From NCBI GenBank assembly GCA_035430165.1, contig DAOMGE010000005.1, forward strand, positions 1 through 64,000: a DNA stretch of 64,000 bases, read 5' to 3'. The position numbers and the translations under genes are program-made. This DNA is from UBA7239 sp035430165. GTDB taxonomy: Bacteria; Pseudomonadota; Gammaproteobacteria; Pseudomonadales; UBA7239. The first letter of the stretch is position 1; every line of letters begins with the position of its first letter. A model generated the notes under the pieces. It saw only the letters and a list, made by a program, of their open reading frames with translations. It had not been told where the DNA came from and searched no databases. Of the stretch, positions 1-7,536 are shown one piece after another.

Positions 1-22
1 GCGATTCGTGAATCGCCCCTAC
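1..22. repeat. Palindromic repeat, copy 1 (cut by the window edge)
   Basis: The first 22 bases hold the core GCGATTCGTGAATCGC followed by CCCTAC. This matches one arm plus centre of the perfect palindrome at 1438-1461, with one centre base changed. The left arm probably lies before base 1. The right arm, read on the minus strand as GTAGGGGCG, supplies the TAG stop codon of the gene at 19-1373. No T-run follows, so it is not a typical intrinsic terminator. Confidence 0.75.
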
Positions 23-1373
23 TGCATCGATGCCGATTCGCGAATCGAGCTGCCTTTGTAGGCACCATCCAGCGGCCAGACACTGCTTGCTGCTGTAGTG
101 CTGAACACCGTGGCTGCTGAATTGTAATTGCCGTCACCCTCCTGGTTGTAATTTACCGTACAGATGGTGGTGCCGCTGGTCATCGTTATTGTGTTGCCAC
201 TGGCAGAACAGCCGCCGCTTGCGGTGATTGCAACGACAAAACCAGAACTTGCTGTAGCGGCCACGCTGAATTTGCTGCCCAGCACGGCACTGGCTGGAGC
301 AGGCTGTGTCACGGTGATGCTCTGCGACGCCTTGGTTGCCGAGGTGGTACTGCTGGCAGTGACCGGATTGAAGCTGGCATTCCCTGCTTGTGAAAAATTG
401 ATCGTGCAACTGTTTGTCCCACTTGTCATCGTCACGACATTTTCAGCAACAGAACAACCACCGCTCACACCAATACTCACCGGCAAACCCGAACTCGCTG
501 TCGCCGCCACGTTGAAACTGCTGCCGTAGACAGCACTACCTGGCGGCCATTGCGTGATGGTGATGGTTTGCGGGATTTGTGGATCGAGTGTCAGTCCATT
601 ACACGTTGGCGCATTTGCTGCGCAGCCGTAAGGATTGGATGCATTCCAGCTGTCAGGCAGCCCGTCGTTATCTCCATCAATAGATGCGGCGGCGTTTAGC
701 GGAAACTTGTCATTCACATCCAGCACGCCGTCGTTATCATCATCGGTGTCTTCAATTAACGATGACGAAGCTCTCAACACAACATCATCAACTCGAAGAG
801 TTATAGCACTCCCCATAGTCTGGCACCTGCCTCTCCACTCCACCAGATGAGAACCGGCAGTCAAATTTACTGTGACCTGCTCCCATACCCCCCCCCGCCG
901 ACTTGAAACAAGCCCCTGACAGCATTTGAGTCCACCCATAAATCGCCAGTAGCACAATTATTCAGGCGCTTATCCAGAAAACTAAGTTCTGCACCACTGC
1001 TTGGCACATTGAAAACCCTGCTAAAACTCCCTGTGCCCACAGCTATACTCATTGTGTATGCCACAGAGCCGCCAGATACGCTGCATGCACTTGTGGCAGA
1101 CCAACCAGACTGGAACGCCGTGCCATTAAACGCATCGGAAAAAATAATCGGCAGTTTGGTTTTATCAATGCTGTCCGGTTTGCCATCCCCATCGGTATCC
1201 GTGGTTGCTTCTGGATTGGTCGGAAACGCATCAATGCTGTCATCAACACCATCACCATCGGTGTCGACAGCCCAGGCATGCAAAGGCAATGTTGCGCTGA
1301 GGAACAGCAAACAACAGGCGAACAATCGGCGGAAAGAAATGGCTGCAGAGGGATAAGTAGCGAACCGGCACAT
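19..1373 (-). pseudogene. Secreted calcium-repeat / Ig-like protein, interrupted by a frameshift in a G9 tract
   Basis: Two minus-strand reading frames form one protein split at a run of nine G (888-896). The first runs from ATG at 1373 to a stop at 867; the second continues from the G run to TAG at 19. One extra G would give a product of about 451 residues: a signal peptide (about 1-36, core LFACCLLFLS, end HAWA), two thrombospondin type 3 DxDxDG repeats, a beta-rich domain, a further DxDxDG segment, two tandem Ig-like repeats of about 85 residues (VAATASSG, SGGCS, TMTSGT in both), and the tail VWPLDGAYKGSSIRESASMQ. A purine-rich GAAGGGA lies about 8 bases before the ATG. With G9 the product is a 168-residue truncation without Ig repeats or tail. 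It could be a pseudogene, a sequencing error in the homopolymer, or a phase-variable surface protein. Signal peptide, leader and tail are shared with the gene at 46832-47614. Confidence 0.8.
888..896 (-). repeat. G9 homopolymer at the frameshift
   Basis: Nine consecutive C on the plus strand are read as three GGG codons, after which the frame ends at 867. G10 or G7 would restore the open frame to TAG at 19. The tract lies inside the coding region, after the signal peptide and first domain, so slippage would switch between the full-length and truncated protein. Confidence 0.85.
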
Positions 1374-1387
1374 GGCAGTATCCCTTC

Positions 1388-1421
1388 GTTTTCTTTATGC
1401 GATGAGGGTAACACTCACCCC
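1388..1421 (-). promoter_or_regulatory. Leader conserved between two calcium-repeat protein genes
   Basis: On the minus strand this stretch reads GGGGT, then GTGTTACC, TCG and CATAAAGAAAAC before the ribosome-binding region of the gene starting at 1373. The same blocks in the same order precede the gene starting at 47614. The conserved part is untranslated, so it may be a shared promoter, operator or mRNA leader. Its function is inferred only. Confidence 0.5.
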
Positions 1422-1437
1422 TCCCCCGCAACAAGTT

Positions 1438-1461
1438 AGGGGCGATTCATGAATCGCCCCT
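1438..1461. repeat. Perfect 24-bp palindromic repeat
   Basis: The sequence is an exact palindrome with half-site AGGGGCGATTCA centred at 1449/1450. On the right it continues as C, so the minus strand reads GTAGGGGCG, and this TAG (1462-1460) is the stop codon of smrA. Related copies are at 1-22 and, as a pair, at 46757-46835. It resembles a small REP-type element. There is no T-run on either side, so it is not an obvious terminator. Confidence 0.85.
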
Positions 1462-2044
1462 ACCGGAACTGTCGGCGAGTTTCCTGACGGCTGCGCTCGC
1501 TTTTGCGCAGCAGCACGTAAAGAGCGCCGTTGCCGCCGTGTTGCGGTTGCGCGCTGACGAAGGCTTGCACGGTTTCCAGTTCAGCCAGCCAATGGGCAGT
1601 GTAATTCTTGAGTTTGGCTTGCACCTCGGCGCGTTCGCCCTTGCCATGCAGGATCAGCACGGTGCGCAGATCGTTGGCGTAGCATTCCTGGATAAAACCG
1701 AAGACCTCGCGCCGTGCTTCATCTACAAACAGACGATGCAGATCCAGCCGCGATTCAATCGCGTAACCGCCCTGCTTCAACTTGCGAAATACACCGTGCT
1801 GCACGCCGTGGCGACGAAACTCGATGGGGTCATGCGGGCCGTAACGCATCTCCACCTCGGACGCCAGCGGATTGAGGTCGCGCCCCTCTTCTTGCACTGC
1901 CGCCGCACGGCGACGCAATTGGCCGGGCGTGGTTTCAGACGGCTTTGGCACATCCACCCGTTTGGGTACCGGCAACGGCACTGCATCGGCTACTGCCGAG
2001 AGAAACAGGGCTTGTTCGTGCTGGTCGGGATCGCGAATGCTCAT
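1460..2044 (-). CDS. smrA: SmrA-type Smr-domain DNA nuclease
   Basis: A 194-residue protein matching E. coli SmrA (YdaL) along its whole length. It has the N-terminal LFLSAVADAVPL block, the central EFRRHGVQHGVFRKL block, and a C-terminal Smr domain (about 98-185) with LDLHRLFVDEAR, TVLILHGKG and QHGGNGALYVLLRKS. Smr domains nick or cut branched or other structured DNA; the cellular role of stand-alone SmrA is poorly defined. The LDLHG glycine common in MutS2-type domains is Arg here, as expected for the SmrA branch, where this motif varies. The stop codon TAG lies inside the palindromic repeat at 1438-1461, so this repeat abuts or created the 3' end. The gene is divergent from the SRPBCC gene at 2177. 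Confidence 0.9.
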   Translation of the reverse strand: MSIRDPDQHEQALFLSAVADAVPLPVPKRVDVPKPSETTPGQLRRRAAAVQEEGRDLNPLASEVEMRYGPHDPIEFRRHGVQHGVFRKLKQGGYAIESRLDLHRLFVDEARREVFGFIQECYANDLRTVLILHGKGERAEVQAKLKNYTAHWLAELETVQAFVSAQPQHGGNGALYVLLRKSERSRQETRRQFR

Positions 2045-2176
2045 GGCTGAATAGTAGCTGTGATCGGCTGACAGGTGAATGAGGAAATCCGGCTTTGCCG
2101 ACGGGGAGATCGATCGATATGATGCAAGCCACCAGACACATCACGCCAACCGGCATCTACCCGAGAACGAACCCTT

Positions 2177-2698
2177 ATGAGCAATGAACGTTTTGAGACA
2201 GAAAAAGTCAGCCTCGATTATTTCGTCACCGCCAAATATGTGTTCCGTTCTGAAATTACTGTGCGCTGCACACCGCAACAACTGTTCGCCAGTTTTGAAG
2301 ACCCTGATTCATGGCCAGCGTGGGCAATGCCGATTACCCATGTGGAATGGACATCACCGAAACCGTTTGGCGTGGGCACCACGCGCAGCGTATCCATGCT
2401 CGGTAACCTGATCGGTCACGAAGAATTTCTGGCATGGGAGCCGTACACCCACATGGCGTTCCGTTTTAACCAGGTCAACCAGAAAAATGCGATCGGCGCC
2501 TTTGCCGAAGATTATTTTGTGACGGATCTGGGTAACGGCACAATAAAACTGGTGTGGACTGTCGCGATGGAACCGATTGGCCCCGGCGCCATTTTCATGA
2601 AAATTTCCAGGCCTCTGGTAGGCTGGGGCCTGCAATGGACATTGAACGGCCTGAAAAAATTCATGGAAAATGAAGGCCAGAAGTATCCGAAGGCCTGA
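2177..2698 (+). CDS. SRPBCC (START/Bet v1-like) family protein
   Basis: A 173-residue soluble protein with the helix-grip layout of the polyketide cyclase/dehydrase SRPBCC superfamily: an N-terminal strand with the signature VRCTPQQLFASFEDPDSWPAWAM (about 29-51), central strands (GVGTTRSVSM, EFLAWEPYTHMAFRF), and a long C-terminal helix preceded by GPGAIFMKISRPLVGWGLQ. Such folds bind hydrophobic ligands; many relatives are simple binding or coenzyme Q-type proteins, and no substrate can be assigned. It has no signal peptide. The nudJ gene starts 3 bases after its stop, so the two are almost certainly co-transcribed. Confidence 0.75.
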   Translation: MSNERFETEKVSLDYFVTAKYVFRSEITVRCTPQQLFASFEDPDSWPAWAMPITHVEWTSPKPFGVGTTRSVSMLGNLIGHEEFLAWEPYTHMAFRFNQVNQKNAIGAFAEDYFVTDLGNGTIKLVWTVAMEPIGPGAIFMKISRPLVGWGLQWTLNGLKKFMENEGQKYPKA

Positions 2699-2701
2699 GC
2701 A

Positions 2702-3166
2702 ATGGAATGGGCACCCCATGTCACTGTTGCCACTGTCGTTGAACGCGATGGCAAGTTTTTACTCGTGCATGAATTCGATCAATTCCGCCAGCAAATGGTT
2801 TACAACCAGCCTGCAGGACATTGGGATGAAGGCGAAACCCTGGTCGATGGTGCTGTCCGCGAAACACGTGAAGAAACAGCATGGCGTGTGGAGCTGACAC
2901 ACTGGCTCGGGCTATACAGCTATCTCGCACCCAGCAATGGTTTTATGTATTTACGCGTGGCGTTTGTCGGCAAACCGCTTGAATACCTCAACACACCACT
3001 CGATGACGGCATCACCGAAGCGGTGTGGCTGGATTACGACACCATTGTTACCAAAGAGGCTGCCGGTGAATTGCGCAGCCCGCTAGTGCGAAAAGTGATT
3101 GACGATTATCGCAGCGGGCGACGCTTGCCGCTGGACACGCTGTACGAACATCCCACACAAAAATAA
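2702..3166 (+). CDS. nudJ: Nudix hydrolase, NudJ type
   Basis: A 154-residue cytoplasmic Nudix hydrolase that aligns end to end with E. coli NudJ, a phosphatase acting on thiamine-precursor pyrophosphates and nucleoside di- and triphosphates. Shared blocks are PHVTVATVVERDGKFLLV, NQPAGHWDEGETLVDGAVRE, LRSPLVRKVIDDYRSGRRLPL. The Nudix box at about 39-61 keeps the catalytic and metal-binding Glu residues (GETL, RETREE), but the usual EExG glycine is Ala (REETAW). The gene follows the SRPBCC gene by 3 bases and is convergent with the histidine kinase gene, whose stop lies 5 bases away. Confidence 0.88.
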   Translation: MEWAPHVTVATVVERDGKFLLVHEFDQFRQQMVYNQPAGHWDEGETLVDGAVRETREETAWRVELTHWLGLYSYLAPSNGFMYLRVAFVGKPLEYLNTPLDDGITEAVWLDYDTIVTKEAAGELRSPLVRKVIDDYRSGRRLPLDTLYEHPTQK

Positions 3167-3170
3167 AAGC

Positions 3171-4448
3171 TCAGGATTTCAGTTGCACGGTAAAACAACT
3201 GCCGTGTGGCTGGCGATTCGACAAGGCAATTTTCCATGCCTGATGCGCGCAAATTCGCTTGACCAGTGACAGGCCCAGACCCAGGCCTTCACCGCGCGCG
3301 CCAGTGCCACGCACAAAGGGGCGGAATATTGCTTCCTGTTCGGTTTCTTCAATACCACGACCAGAATCTTCAACCCGGAACACGCCATCGCCTATGACCA
3401 GCCGCACAAAACCGTTATCCGTGTAATGCACGGCGTTACGCAATAGGTTTGCCAACACAGAGCGCAATAGCGGTGCATTAAACACATCGTCAGACCCGGC
3501 CTCCTGCACCAGCTCCATCTGCAAACCCTTGGCTTCAGCGATACCGGTCCAACGCTGTACCTGCTCCTCTGCCAATGCGGCCAGCGTGCGTTTTTCAGTG
3601 GTGGTTTCCTGTGTGAGATTGTCACGAGCCAACAACAGGAACGTATGCACCAGCTCTCGCATCTCATCGCAAGCACGCTGGATGCGCTGAAGCTGCTCAT
3701 GTTGCTTACCGGACAGCGTATTCGACGCCATGAGCAACTCGGAAGACATCGCAATCACTGTCAACGGCGTACGCAATTCATGACTGACATCACTGGTAAA
3801 AAAACGTTCGCGCTCCAGAGCATTGCGCAATTTATCGAGCGTGCTATCAAACGCAGCTGCCAACTGCCCCACTTCATCTTCTGCATAACCCGGCGCCAGT
3901 GGCTGGGCCAGCAATAAACCCTGGTCCTGATGGCTGACCTGGTTTGCCAGTCTGCGCACCGGTTCCATGATCCTGCGAGCGAGCAAATAGCCCATGATCC
4001 ATGCCGTCGCCACGCTGAAAATAAAACCGACCAGCACAATAAAAAACAGGACACGTTCGCGCTTCTCCAGATCCGTCTGGTTTCTGACGATCATGAATTG
4101 CTCGGAATCCTGACGATAAACCAGTGCCTTGTAGATTTGTCCTTCACGCGTGAATTCATTGACGCCGCTTTTCAGATCATCAATCCATTGCGGTGGTGCA
4201 TGCAAGTCATCCGAGGGGTTGGCCTTGTCGCTGTAGTAAAAACTGGAATCGGGTTGTAACTGGATATCACGGCCAGCATTGAAATCAGCAATTGCAATCG
4301 CCAGATCCGCGTGCAGGTTATCGGCAATCAGTTGCTTTTCCACATAGCGTACCGCAAGGATAATCCCTGCAGAAAACAACGAACTGACCACCACCACCAT
4401 CAACACAAACGCAATAATGATACGCCGTGACAGGGGTTTGAATTTCAT
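3171..4448 (-). CDS. Sensor histidine kinase with HAMP domain
   Basis: A membrane two-component sensor of 425 residues from the chosen ATG: TM1 about 10-33, a periplasmic sensor region of about 100 residues with no recognised domain, TM2 about 133-155, HAMP about 156-210, HisKA with SHELRTPLTV (His223), and an HATPase domain with N-box LRNAVHYTDNG, G1 VEDSGRGIE and G2 GEGLGLGLS. It should phosphorylate the response regulator encoded just upstream. A TTG at 4481 would overlap the regulator's stop codon and add 11 residues. I chose ATG 4448 because MKFKPLSRRI directly precedes TM1 and a GGATAA lies upstream; the start is uncertain. The signal sensed is unknown. Confidence 0.88.
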   Translation of the reverse strand: MKFKPLSRRIIIAFVLMVVVVSSLFSAGIILAVRYVEKQLIADNLHADLAIAIADFNAGRDIQLQPDSSFYYSDKANPSDDLHAPPQWIDDLKSGVNEFTREGQIYKALVYRQDSEQFMIVRNQTDLEKRERVLFFIVLVGFIFSVATAWIMGYLLARRIMEPVRRLANQVSHQDQGLLLAQPLAPGYAEDEVGQLAAAFDSTLDKLRNALERERFFTSDVSHELRTPLTVIAMSSELLMASNTLSGKQHEQLQRIQRACDEMRELVHTFLLLARDNLTQETTTEKRTLAALAEEQVQRWTGIAEAKGLQMELVQEAGSDDVFNAPLLRSVLANLLRNAVHYTDNGFVRLVIGDGVFRVEDSGRGIEETEQEAIFRPFVRGTGARGEGLGLGLSLVKRICAHQAWKIALSNRQPHGSCFTVQLKS

Positions 4449-4477
4449 GTGGTATCTATTATCCATGCGGGGACGAT

Positions 4478-5146
4478 TCAAGTGCCGTCAGACAAACGAA
4501 AACCGATGCCATGCACCGTTTGCAACAAATGTTTTTCAAACGGTTTGTCTATCGCTTGCCGCAACTGGTGGATGTGGCTGCGCAAGCTGTCGCTATCCGG
4601 ACAATCGTCACCCCACACCGTTTCCTCCAATGCTTCCCGTCGTACCACGGATGGACTTTTCCGCATCAGGACTTCGAGCAATTTCAGGCCGATGGGATTC
4701 AGCTTGAGCAATTTATCTTGCCGGGTAACCGCAAGTGTATCGAGGTCAAAAGACAAATCGGCAACACGCAACAGGCGACTGGCACCCTGGGTACGACGCA
4801 GTACCGCTTCGATGCGGGCAACCAGCTCGGACAATTCAAATGGCTTGATGAGATAGTCATCCGCGCCCGACGAAAACCCCTTCAGGCGATCATCCAGGGT
4901 ATCGCGTGCCGTCAGCATGATGACCGGCAAGCTGTGTTGTCCCTCACGCAGGCGCTGGCACAGCGTGTAACCATCAAGACCCGGCAACATCACATCCAGG
5001 ATCGCCAGGTTGTAATACTGTGTTGCTGCAAGATGCAATCCACTCAAGCCATCTTGCGCGCAATCGACACTGTAACCTTTCAGCTCCAGGAATTCGGTCA
5101 GGTTGGCGAGAATATCGCGATTGTCTTCCACTATCAGGATACGCAT
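4478..5146 (-). CDS. OmpR/PhoB-family response regulator
   Basis: A 222-residue DNA-binding regulator. The receiver domain (1-118) has the acidic pocket VEDN, phosphoacceptor Asp51 in LDVMLPGLDG, Thr79 in LTAR and Lys101 in IKPF. The C-terminal winged helix (about 127-220) ends with the recognition region SDSLRSHIHQLRQAIDKP and wing VHGIGFRL. It is the likely partner of the kinase at 3171-4448, which follows directly in the same transcript. The pair sits just downstream of murB and could be read from the envelope operon or from its own promoter in the 50-base gap; I cannot tell which. The target genes are unknown. Confidence 0.92.
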   Translation of the reverse strand: MRILIVEDNRDILANLTEFLELKGYSVDCAQDGLSGLHLAATQYYNLAILDVMLPGLDGYTLCQRLREGQHSLPVIMLTARDTLDDRLKGFSSGADDYLIKPFELSELVARIEAVLRRTQGASRLLRVADLSFDLDTLAVTRQDKLLKLNPIGLKLLEVLMRKSPSVVRREALEETVWGDDCPDSDSLRSHIHQLRQAIDKPFEKHLLQTVHGIGFRLSDGT

Positions 5147-5196
5147 GAAGCAATACCGCCTTTACATAACATCAATCGGGTAGTGGCAGCAGCTTA

Positions 5197-6210
5197 TCAC
5201 CACACCCAGGGTTCACGTTCCAGCCGGATGCCGAAATGCTGCTCCACATCAACACGGATTGCATCAGCCAACGCCAGGATGTCTGCACCGCTGGCACCGT
5301 GTCGATTTACCAGTACCAGTGCCTGTTTGTCATGCACACAGGCAGCACCCATGCAGCGTCCTTTCCAGCCCAGATAATCTATCAGCCACGCCGCCGCAAT
5401 CTTTACCTGGCCCTCTTCACCTGCGTAATGTGCCATATCGGGGTAAAGGCCATGCAAAACCGAGAATTTTTCAGCAGAAATTTGCGGGTTTTTGAAAAAA
5501 CTTCCAGCATTCGGTAATACATGCGGATCCGGCAAACGTGTACGCCGTACTGCACAAACAGCTTCTTTCACCAACTGCGGGCTTAATTCATCACTTGCAT
5601 GTGCGTCAAAATATTCACGTAATGCAGCATAGCCTGCGTTGACTTGCGGTAATTTTGATAACGCAAATACGACAGAAGTAATCACGCAATCATTTGCCAG
5701 TTCACGCTTGAAAATACTGTTCCGGTAAGAAAACCGGCACGCCTTGTTATCCAGTACCAGCACTTCGCCGGAAGAAATCCTGACAGCCGAGACGGACAAC
5801 ACAAAACGCGCAAGTTCCACACCGTAGGCGCCAATATTCTGTACCGGCGCAGCACCGACTGTGCCGGGAATCAATGCCAGGTTCTCCAGTCCGTACCAGC
5901 CCTGTGCCAGTGATTTTTCCACCCACTGATGCCAGCCCATGCCGGCACCAACGCGCACATGGACGGTGGTATCGCTTTCAGATTCAACCTGCACAGTGTG
6001 ATCAAGCTGCCGCAATACCAGGCCGGGATAATCGCGTGTCAGGACGATATTGCTGCCCTCGCCCAATGGCAAAACCGGCAAATGCTTTTCTCGCGCCATT
6101 GCCAACGCAGCAAACAATTCATCCCTGTTACGCGTCTCGCAAAAAAATGCGGCGCGCGCATGCAATGCCAGCGTGTTGTAAGGATGCAGGTCAACCTGTT
6201 CGCGTAACAT
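5197..6210 (-). CDS. murB: UDP-N-acetylenolpyruvoylglucosamine reductase
   Basis: A 337-residue MurB of the type I (E. coli-like) length and layout. It reduces UDP-GlcNAc-enolpyruvate to UDP-MurNAc with NADPH and FAD, the second committed step of peptidoglycan precursor synthesis in the cytoplasm. The FAD-binding core shows LPLGEGSNIVLT (about 47-58) and the signature LENLALIPGTVGAAPVQNIGAYG. The type I active site shows CRFSYRNSIFK (substrate Tyr/Arg region), the proton-donor Ser in PNAGSFFKNP, and the C-terminal Glu region RLEREPWVW. The start lies 6 bases after the phosphatase stop, within a tightly packed operon. Confidence 0.95.
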   Translation of the reverse strand: MLREQVDLHPYNTLALHARAAFFCETRNRDELFAALAMAREKHLPVLPLGEGSNIVLTRDYPGLVLRQLDHTVQVESESDTTVHVRVGAGMGWHQWVEKSLAQGWYGLENLALIPGTVGAAPVQNIGAYGVELARFVLSVSAVRISSGEVLVLDNKACRFSYRNSIFKRELANDCVITSVVFALSKLPQVNAGYAALREYFDAHASDELSPQLVKEAVCAVRRTRLPDPHVLPNAGSFFKNPQISAEKFSVLHGLYPDMAHYAGEEGQVKIAAAWLIDYLGWKGRCMGAACVHDKQALVLVNRHGASGADILALADAIRVDVEQHFGIRLEREPWVW

Positions 6211-6216
6211 ACAGCC

Positions 6217-6741
6217 TCAGCACTGCAACTTTTCGCGCCGGATATGATCCAGCAAACCTTGCGCAGCATCTTCGACCAGTTCCAGCACCAGTTCGAATCC
6301 TTCTGGCCCGTCACTGTAGGGATCAGGCACCTGTGTGTATTGGCGCTGCCTGCTGAATTCCATGAACAAGCCAAGGTGGCCGCTGAAATCCTTCGGCTTT
6401 AGTGCCTTCAGGTTGCCGAGATTCATACGATCCATCGGCAAGATGAAATCGAAACACTGGAAGTCGGCCGGCGTAACCTGTCGCGCCCGTTGCTCGCTCA
6501 GATCGTAACCACGAGCTGCCGCCGCACGCTGCGTACGGGGATCGGGCGGATTGCCTACATGAAACGCACCGGTCGCTGCTGAATCCACCTGGATCAGATC
6601 AGCGAGACCTGCTTCCCGCACACGCTGTTCAAAGACACCGTGCGCAGTCGGTGAGCGGCAAATATTACCCAGACAGACAAACAGCACCTTGACCGGCTTT
6701 ACAGCTACAGCAGAAGGGCTTGGCGGGGATGTGTTTTGCAT
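6217..6741 (-). CDS. Low-molecular-weight protein tyrosine phosphatase
   Basis: A 174-residue protein with the P-loop C-x5-R-S near the N-terminus (VCLGNICRS; Cys23 nucleophile, Arg29) and the general-acid loop PDPYSDG about 120 residues later, diagnostic of the LMW-PTP family. Relatives dephosphorylate Tyr-phosphorylated proteins, often exopolysaccharide tyrosine kinases. No Wzc-type kinase or polysaccharide locus is in the window, so its substrate is unknown. The first ~15 residues (Ser/Pro/Ala-rich) extend beyond the usual domain start, and a start nearer KVLFVCLGN is possible. It sits between kdsB and murB, a placement I recall from other gammaproteobacteria. Confidence 0.9.
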   Translation of the reverse strand: MQNTSPPSPSAVAVKPVKVLFVCLGNICRSPTAHGVFEQRVREAGLADLIQVDSAATGAFHVGNPPDPRTQRAAAARGYDLSEQRARQVTPADFQCFDFILPMDRMNLGNLKALKPKDFSGHLGLFMEFSRQRQYTQVPDPYSDGPEGFELVLELVEDAAQGLLDHIRREKLQC

Positions 6742-6759
6742 CAGTACGATTATCCGGAT

Positions 6760-7521
6760 TCAGGCTGAATGTTGGGCAAGTAACATTTTGCGTACAACAT
6801 CCAGGTCATGCTGCGTATCAACACCAGCAGGAATTTTTTCACACGCCTCATCAACCTGGATGACAGAACCTTTGTAAAGCGCGCGCAATTGTTCCAGCTT
6901 TTCTGTCTGCTCAAGAAGACAGGGAGGCCAACTGACATAGCGATGCAGGAAATCGGCACGATACGCGTAAATGCCGATATGGCGATAACCCCAGGGATTC
7001 CTTGCATCGTGCACAACATCGCTATCCCGCGGCCAGGCAATCGGTGCGCGACTGAAGTACAGCGCCTCGCCAGATTCGTTGACAACAACCTTCACTGAAT
7101 TCGGATCACGAAACTGTGTTTCGTCAATGATTGCCTCGCACAACGTGGCGACATCTGCACGCGAATTACGCATCAGGATATCGGCAACCTGGTTGATGAC
7201 ACGTGGCGGTATCAGGGGCTCATCACCCTGCACATTCACGACGGCTGTCTGCTTGGACCATCCCTGCTGTTCGGCCACCTCCTGCAAGCGGTCCGTGCCC
7301 GATGGATGATCAGTGCGCGTCATGGCAATCTCACCACCAAAACCGCGCACAACATCGGCAATGCGCGAATCATCCGTCGCCACAATGACCTGCTCGGCAT
7401 GGCTGGCACGTGCACGCTCCCAGACGTGTTGCACCATGGGTTTACCGGCAATATCCAGCAAAGGCTTTCCTGGCAACCGTGTCGATGCATAACGTGCAGG
7501 AATGACCACTACAAAACTCAT
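6760..7521 (-). CDS. kdsB: CMP-Kdo synthetase (3-deoxy-manno-octulosonate cytidylyltransferase)
   Basis: A 253-residue cytidylyltransferase that activates Kdo as CMP-Kdo for addition to lipid A. Motifs are the nucleotide-binding N-terminus VVIPARYASTRLPGKPL, TDHPSGTDRL, the metal-binding VNVQGDEPLI, and the C-terminal HRYVSWPPCLLEQTEKLEQLRAL sugar-binding block. It follows lpxK by 15 bases. The small ycaR/Trm112-like gene that lies between lpxK and kdsB in E. coli is absent here. Confidence 0.95.
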   Translation of the reverse strand: MSFVVVIPARYASTRLPGKPLLDIAGKPMVQHVWERARASHAEQVIVATDDSRIADVVRGFGGEIAMTRTDHPSGTDRLQEVAEQQGWSKQTAVVNVQGDEPLIPPRVINQVADILMRNSRADVATLCEAIIDETQFRDPNSVKVVVNESGEALYFSRAPIAWPRDSDVVHDARNPWGYRHIGIYAYRADFLHRYVSWPPCLLEQTEKLEQLRALYKGSVIQVDEACEKIPAGVDTQHDLDVVRKMLLAQHSA

Positions 7522-7536
7522 ACCACGAATCTCACT

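Noticed and set aside
1438..1461. Palindrome as an intrinsic terminator of smrA
   Set aside because: There is no T-run after the stem on either strand, and related copies occur in pairs elsewhere, which fits a repeat element better.
4511..5377. 288-codon plus-strand open frame
   Set aside because: Antisense to the response regulator and the end of murB; no family features.
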